From CAZRGV01 sp964599655 (lineage in GTDB: Bacteria; Planctomycetota; Planctomycetia; Isosphaerales; Isosphaeraceae): 26,725 nt of DNA. Of this stretch, positions 23,899 to 26,725 are shown one piece after another; within the stretch, counting starts at the first letter, position 1, and each line of letters opens with the position of its first letter. The stretch is from assembly GCA_964599655.1 (NCBI GenBank), contig CAZRGV010000086.1:1-26725 (forward strand), in the 5' to 3' direction. The notes under the pieces are model-generated. The model did not search any database. It saw nothing but the letters and a program-made list of their open reading frames with translations, and was not told where the DNA came from. Both the position numbers and the translations under genes were made by a program.

Positions 23899-24708
23899 TC
23901 ATCGCGGCTTCGTAGGTGTTCCGACTCGCGTCTGAGCCTCGCCGGTCATCGGGACGAAGCTGACCGGAGCCACCTCTCGCCGGTCAACTGAACCGTCGGG
24001 CCGCTTCTCGATCACCAGAAGCTGCTGGATGACCAGGCCGCCAACCGGCACAATCAAGCGGCCGCCGACGGCAAGCTGGTCGATCAACGGCTGAGGCACC
24101 TCGGGCGGCGCCGCGGCCACGAGGATGATGTCGAACGGGGCCTTCTCGGGCCAGCCGCGATAGCCGTCGCCGTGGCGGACCTCGACGTTCCTGATCCCGA
24201 GCGCCTTGAGCCGCTCTCGGGCCTCGTCCGCCAACGGTTTATGAATCTCGATACTGTACACATGATTGACCAGGCCCGCGAGTACCGCCGCCTGATACCC
24301 CGATCCGGTCCCGATATCGAGGGCCTTCGCCCCAGGCTTCGGCCGCGCAAGCTGGGTCATCAGGGCCACGATGTACGGCTGCGAGATCGTCTGTCCCTGG
24401 CCGATCGGCAGCGGGGTATCCTCGTAGGCCAGGGCTTGCAGATCGGCGCCGACGAACCGGTGTCGAGGCACACGGCCCATCACGTCCAGAACCTTGGGAT
24501 CGTTGATATCACGGCCTCGAAGCTGGACGTCGACCATCAAGGCCCGTCGCTTCGCCTGGAGGGCCTCGTCCGTCGTGGCCGCCCGGCGGTCACGTTCGGC
24601 GCTTGGGGTCACCGAGGCGGGCGGCTTGCCGGGCGAGCAGGCCGAGAGGGCCAGTCCCAGCACCGCAAGGCCCCCCAGGACCAGCGCCCGGTTCGTGGGA
24701 TTTCCCAT
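23899..24708 (-). CDS. pcm: Protein-L-isoaspartate O-methyltransferase (PCMT) with lipoprotein signal
   Basis: The protein has 269 residues from ATG at 24708. The N-terminus 'LVLGGLAVLGLALSACSPGK' is a lipoprotein signal with lipobox Leu-Ser-Ala-Cys24. Residues 54 onward are a complete PCMT: 'RRALMVDVQLRGRDINDPKV', 'VPRHRFVGADLQALAYEDTP', 'LPIGQGQTISQPYIVALMTQ', and the SAM motif I 'ALDIGTGSGYQAAVLAGL' (129-146), then 'YSIEIHKPLA', 'DIILVAAAPPEVPQPLIDQL' and 'GGRLIVPVG'. The enzyme methylates isoaspartyl residues in aged proteins using SAM. SAM is not expected outside the cytoplasm, so the lipoprotein-like N-terminus is puzzling. The open frame running upstream to 26121 is antisense to the next gene and is not coding. 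Divergent from the enolase-superfamily gene across 96 bp. Confidence 0.94.
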   Translation of the reverse strand: MGNPTNRALVLGGLAVLGLALSACSPGKPPASVTPSAERDRRAATTDEALQAKRRALMVDVQLRGRDINDPKVLDVMGRVPRHRFVGADLQALAYEDTPLPIGQGQTISQPYIVALMTQLARPKPGAKALDIGTGSGYQAAVLAGLVNHVYSIEIHKPLADEARERLKALGIRNVEVRHGDGYRGWPEKAPFDIILVAAAPPEVPQPLIDQLAVGGRLIVPVGGLVIQQLLVIEKRPDGSVDRREVAPVSFVPMTGEAQTRVGTPTKPR

Positions 24709-24720
24709 GCTGGCACCTGG

Positions 24721-24736
24721 TTTAACGAAGGTTAAA
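24721..24736. promoter_or_regulatory. TTTAAC-GAAG-GTTAAA inverted repeat in a divergent promoter region
   Basis: A perfect 6-bp inverted repeat with a 4-bp spacer lies in an AT-rich island between the PCMT start (24708) and the enolase-like start (24805). The AT content is striking in this genome. It may be an operator or contain -10-like elements (TTAAAAT). Confidence 0.45.
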
Positions 24737-24804
24737 ATAACGTCGCGACGGGCCGGTGCTCCCGTCCATGATTCATTGTCGCCCCAGCCCGGAAGGAGAG
24801 CCAG

Positions 24805-26241
24805 ATGCCAGCGAAACCCGGAACCGACCGGCCGGAACCGAAGGGTGGCCTGCGACGCCGAGATTGGATCAGGACCGGGGCGCTGGGCCTGACGGCCTCC
24901 GGGTGGGTCGAGGCCCGTCGCGCCCTGGCGAGGCCCGTCGCGGCGGACGACGCTCCGGCGAAGGCGCCAGTGGATCGCCGGGCGCTGGAGGTTGATCGGA
25001 TCGAGCGGATCACCGTGCGAGTGCCGTTTCGGGAAATCCCCGCGAGGAGCATGGCCCGCGAACTGCCGCACTGGGAGTACTTCGAGATCGTCCGGGCACA
25101 CCTGCGGTCGGGGCATGTCGGCCACGGCGAGACGATGCTCTACTACACGTGGGGCCGAACGGAGGACGCGGACGTCGCGAGGGCCCAGGGCCAGAATGCG
25201 GCCGCCTTGATGTGGGACGACTCGCTGGGCGCGGGGCTTCAGATGGCCCTGTTCGACGCCGTTGGCCGGGCGATGGAGGTGCCGGTGCATGCCTTGCTGG
25301 GCAAGAAGGTGCACGACCGCACACCGCTCTCGTGGTGGGATATCGACATGCCTCCCGAGGACTGGGCCGCCGAGTGCCGCGAGGCGCTTCGAAACGGCTA
25401 CACCGCCTTCAAGACCAAGGGCCGCCCCTGGTTCGACGTCCATGAGCAGGTCAAGGCGGTCGCCGCCGCCGTGCCCGAGTCGTTCAAGATCGACATCGAC
25501 TTCAACGACACCCTGCTCGACGCCGAGCGGGCCATCCCGATCCTCAAGGACCTGGCGAAGTTCCCGCAGGTCGGAATCTACGAAACGCCGATCCCGCAGT
25601 CGGACGTGCCAGGCAACCAGGCGATCCGCAAGGCCACCCGGGTGCCGGTGGCCATGCACTACGGGACGCCTCCGCCACGGATCGCCTTGAAGGAAGAGGT
25701 TTGCGACGGCTTCGTGGTGGGCGGCGGGGCCCGTCGAGTGATGGAGCAGGGGGCCGTGGCCGCGATGGCCGACAAGCGGCTCTGGCTGCAACTGGTCGGT
25801 ACCGGCCTGACGGCCGCCTTCTCGCTCCACTTCGGCGGCGTGCTCAGCCATGCCACCTGGCCGGCGGTCAACTGCCACCAGCTTTTTACCCACACGTTGC
25901 TCCGCACGCCAATCGTGGTCAAGGACGGCTTCGCCGAGGTGCCCGACGGCCCCGGACTGGGCTACGAGGTCGATCTCGACGCCTTGCGGCGGTTCCAGGT
26001 CGAGACGCCCCCGAAGCGGCCCGACCCGCCCCGGATGGTCGAAACCGTGTGGCCCGACGGCCAGCGGATGTACGTGGCTAACGACGGCGAAGTCAACTTC
26101 ATGCTCCGTCCCGCCTCGCAAGGCAAGATGCCCTACTTCCGGCCGGGAGCGATGTCTCGCCTGCTACCCGACGACGGCACCCCGCGCTGGAAGGCCCTCT
26201 ACGAGGAGGCCAGAAAGCGGCCCGTGATCCTCGCCGAGTAA
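24805..26241 (+). CDS. Tat-exported enolase-superfamily (mandelate racemase/muconate lactonizing-like) protein
   Basis: The protein has 478 residues from ATG at 24805, with GGAAGGAG upstream. The N-terminal 'LRRRDWIRTGALGLTASGW' (16-34) is a twin-arginine-type signal after a 15-residue leader. The capping domain (about 60-165) ends in 'LGAGLQMALFDAVGRAMEVP' and 'VHALLGKKV', typical of the superfamily. In the barrel, Lys203-x-Lys205 in 'YTAFKTKGRPWFD' is the K-x-K base pair, Asp230/Asp232 in 'KIDIDFNDT' the first metal ligand and Glu260 in 'YETPIPQ' the second. Where a third acidic ligand is expected, 'PVAMHYGT' has His285. The reaction (racemisation, dehydration or lactonisation of an acid sugar) is therefore undetermined. 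About 45 extra C-terminal residues follow the barrel. A clear intrinsic terminator follows. Confidence 0.88.
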   Translation: MPAKPGTDRPEPKGGLRRRDWIRTGALGLTASGWVEARRALARPVAADDAPAKAPVDRRALEVDRIERITVRVPFREIPARSMARELPHWEYFEIVRAHLRSGHVGHGETMLYYTWGRTEDADVARAQGQNAAALMWDDSLGAGLQMALFDAVGRAMEVPVHALLGKKVHDRTPLSWWDIDMPPEDWAAECREALRNGYTAFKTKGRPWFDVHEQVKAVAAAVPESFKIDIDFNDTLLDAERAIPILKDLAKFPQVGIYETPIPQSDVPGNQAIRKATRVPVAMHYGTPPPRIALKEEVCDGFVVGGGARRVMEQGAVAAMADKRLWLQLVGTGLTAAFSLHFGGVLSHATWPAVNCHQLFTHTLLRTPIVVKDGFAEVPDGPGLGYEVDLDALRRFQVETPPKRPDPPRMVETVWPDGQRMYVANDGEVNFMLRPASQGKMPYFRPGAMSRLLPDDGTPRWKALYEEARKRPVILAE

Positions 26242-26264
26242 TCGAAAACGCGATTTCCAAGGGA

Positions 26265-26294
26265 TGGCGCGAACATGTGTACGCGCCACTTTTT
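26265..26294 (+). terminator. Rho-independent terminator after the enolase-superfamily gene
   Basis: The stem TGGCGCG (26265-26271) pairs with CGCGCCA (26282-26288) around a 10-nt loop, followed by C and TTTTT (26290-26294). It begins 24 bp after the stop at 26241 and is the only hairpin in the window with a proper T-run. Confidence 0.85.
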
Positions 26295-26327
26295 GTCAAA
26301 ATTTATGCAAGTACTTTCCGATTCTCT

Positions 26328-26725
26328 TTACTTTTTGTCTTGAGCCATCACCCGCAAGGCGATGTCCTCGTTGTATTCGGGAGAGGAAAGCGTCACCCGG
26401 CCGGCGTTGTGACGAGGGATCGCTTGCGACTTGACGACATGGCCTTCGAGAGTGTCGATCCACTCGGCGCGGTAGGAGCCGGCGGGCAGCTCGAGCACGA
26501 GGTCGGCCTTGTGGCCGCCCCGGACGTAGATCGCGTACTGCTTGCCGCGTTCGGAGAGCACGCGAGCGCCTCCGCCCTGGGGAATACCATCCTTGAGCGA
26601 GTCGTGGTCGGGGGCCATGGCGGTGAGGTCGAAGCCGTCGAGGAACCGCTTCAGGATCGACAGTTGCTTGCGTAAGCTTGGGCCGCCGCCGCCCGGCGTG
26701 GTGTCGGTCACTCTCGCCGAGCCGT
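26328..26725 (-). CDS. C-terminal part of a secreted hydrolase-like protein (collagen-binding-domain-like beta sandwich; 5' end outside window)
   Basis: The frame is open from the window edge to TAA at 26328, giving about 132 C-terminal residues. Visible segments are 'LRKQLSILKRFLDGFDLTAM', 'ARVLSERGKQYAIYVRGGHK', 'ADLVLELPAGSYRAEWIDTL' and 'VTLSSPEYNEDIALRVMAQD'. This resembles the end of planctomycete DUF4038/GH-like proteins, where a TIM-barrel is followed by a small beta-sandwich described as a putative collagen-binding domain: the strand pattern 'YAIYVRGG...L.LPAGSYRAEWIDT' fits. The catalytic part is beyond the window, so the enzymatic class cannot be stated. It converges with the enolase-superfamily gene; an AT-rich spacer of 86 bp with the terminator separates them. 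A GTG at 26711 is only an internal codon. Confidence 0.65.
   Translation of the reverse strand, partial: GSARVTDTTPGGGGPSLRKQLSILKRFLDGFDLTAMAPDHDSLKDGIPQGGGARVLSERGKQYAIYVRGGHKADLVLELPAGSYRAEWIDTLEGHVVKSQAIPRHNAGRVTLSSPEYNEDIALRVMAQDKK

Noticed and set aside
24709..26121. Long N-terminal extension of the PCMT frame
   Set aside because: It runs antisense through the enolase-superfamily gene; the ATG at 24708 is followed by a proper lipoprotein signal.

Overview
The window is a high-GC chromosomal segment that I assign to a planctomycete, most likely of the Isosphaeraceae type. The evidence is a secreted protease whose N-terminus carries the planctomycete 'LEVLESRTLLS' export-type motif, a TIGR03067-type secreted protein, a CxPSR sulfatase, Tat- or signal-peptide-bearing oxidoreductase and enolase-superfamily proteins, an FG-GAP/VCBS protein and a Gfo/Idh/MocA oxidoreductase. 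This assignment is inferred from gene content, not from a marker gene. The window is a draft scaffold with three runs of N (11741-11799, 12520-12534, 19181-19214). Two of them look like artificial gaps between overlapping contig ends.

Layout. 1-2124 (minus): FG-GAP/VCBS repeat protein, CsaA-like tRNA-binding protein and the N-terminal half of a PIG3/quinone-oxidoreductase-type enzyme, in an operon-like series. 2394-2861 (minus): Tat-exported copper-storage (Csp1-like) protein with 13 cysteines. 3140-4591 (minus): DisA_N/diadenylate-cyclase-like protein with a degenerate second active-site motif, divergent from a CmoB-like methyltransferase (4804-5571, plus). 5642-7609 (minus): subtilisin with two DUF4214 repeats. 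7610-8083: an unusually structured intergenic region with a candidate promoter and several perfect hairpins ahead of a polytopic membrane protein (8084-9901, plus).

9990-14383 (plus): a membrane-quality-control-flavoured cluster of Bax-inhibitor-1/YccA protein, LemA, an HtpX-like M48 protease with a long C-terminal extension, and a DUF4291 protein. It converges with a Tat-type FAD oxidoreductase (14402-16102, minus). 16301-18061: three proteins of unknown function. 18283-18364: tRNA-Leu(UAG). 18437-20337 (minus): TIGR03067 protein and sulfatase, divergent from a Gfo/Idh/MocA oxidoreductase (20675-21838, plus). 22012-23889 (plus): NikR with a His-rich tail and a DUF3592-like membrane protein with an internal duplication. 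23899-24708 (minus): lipoprotein-type PCMT, divergent from an exported enolase-superfamily protein (24805-26241, plus) that ends in a clear intrinsic terminator. 26328-26725 (minus): the C-terminal end of a secreted hydrolase-like protein.

Functionally this is mostly ordinary planctomycete housekeeping and cell-envelope content. I found no CRISPR array, insertion sequence, integrase or phage module. The most noteworthy points are the structured leader at 7830-8083, the DAC-like protein lacking the RHR motif, the Csp1-like copper sponge, the enolase-fold protein with an atypical ligand set, and the two collapsible assembly gaps that falsely split the M48 protease and the sulfatase.
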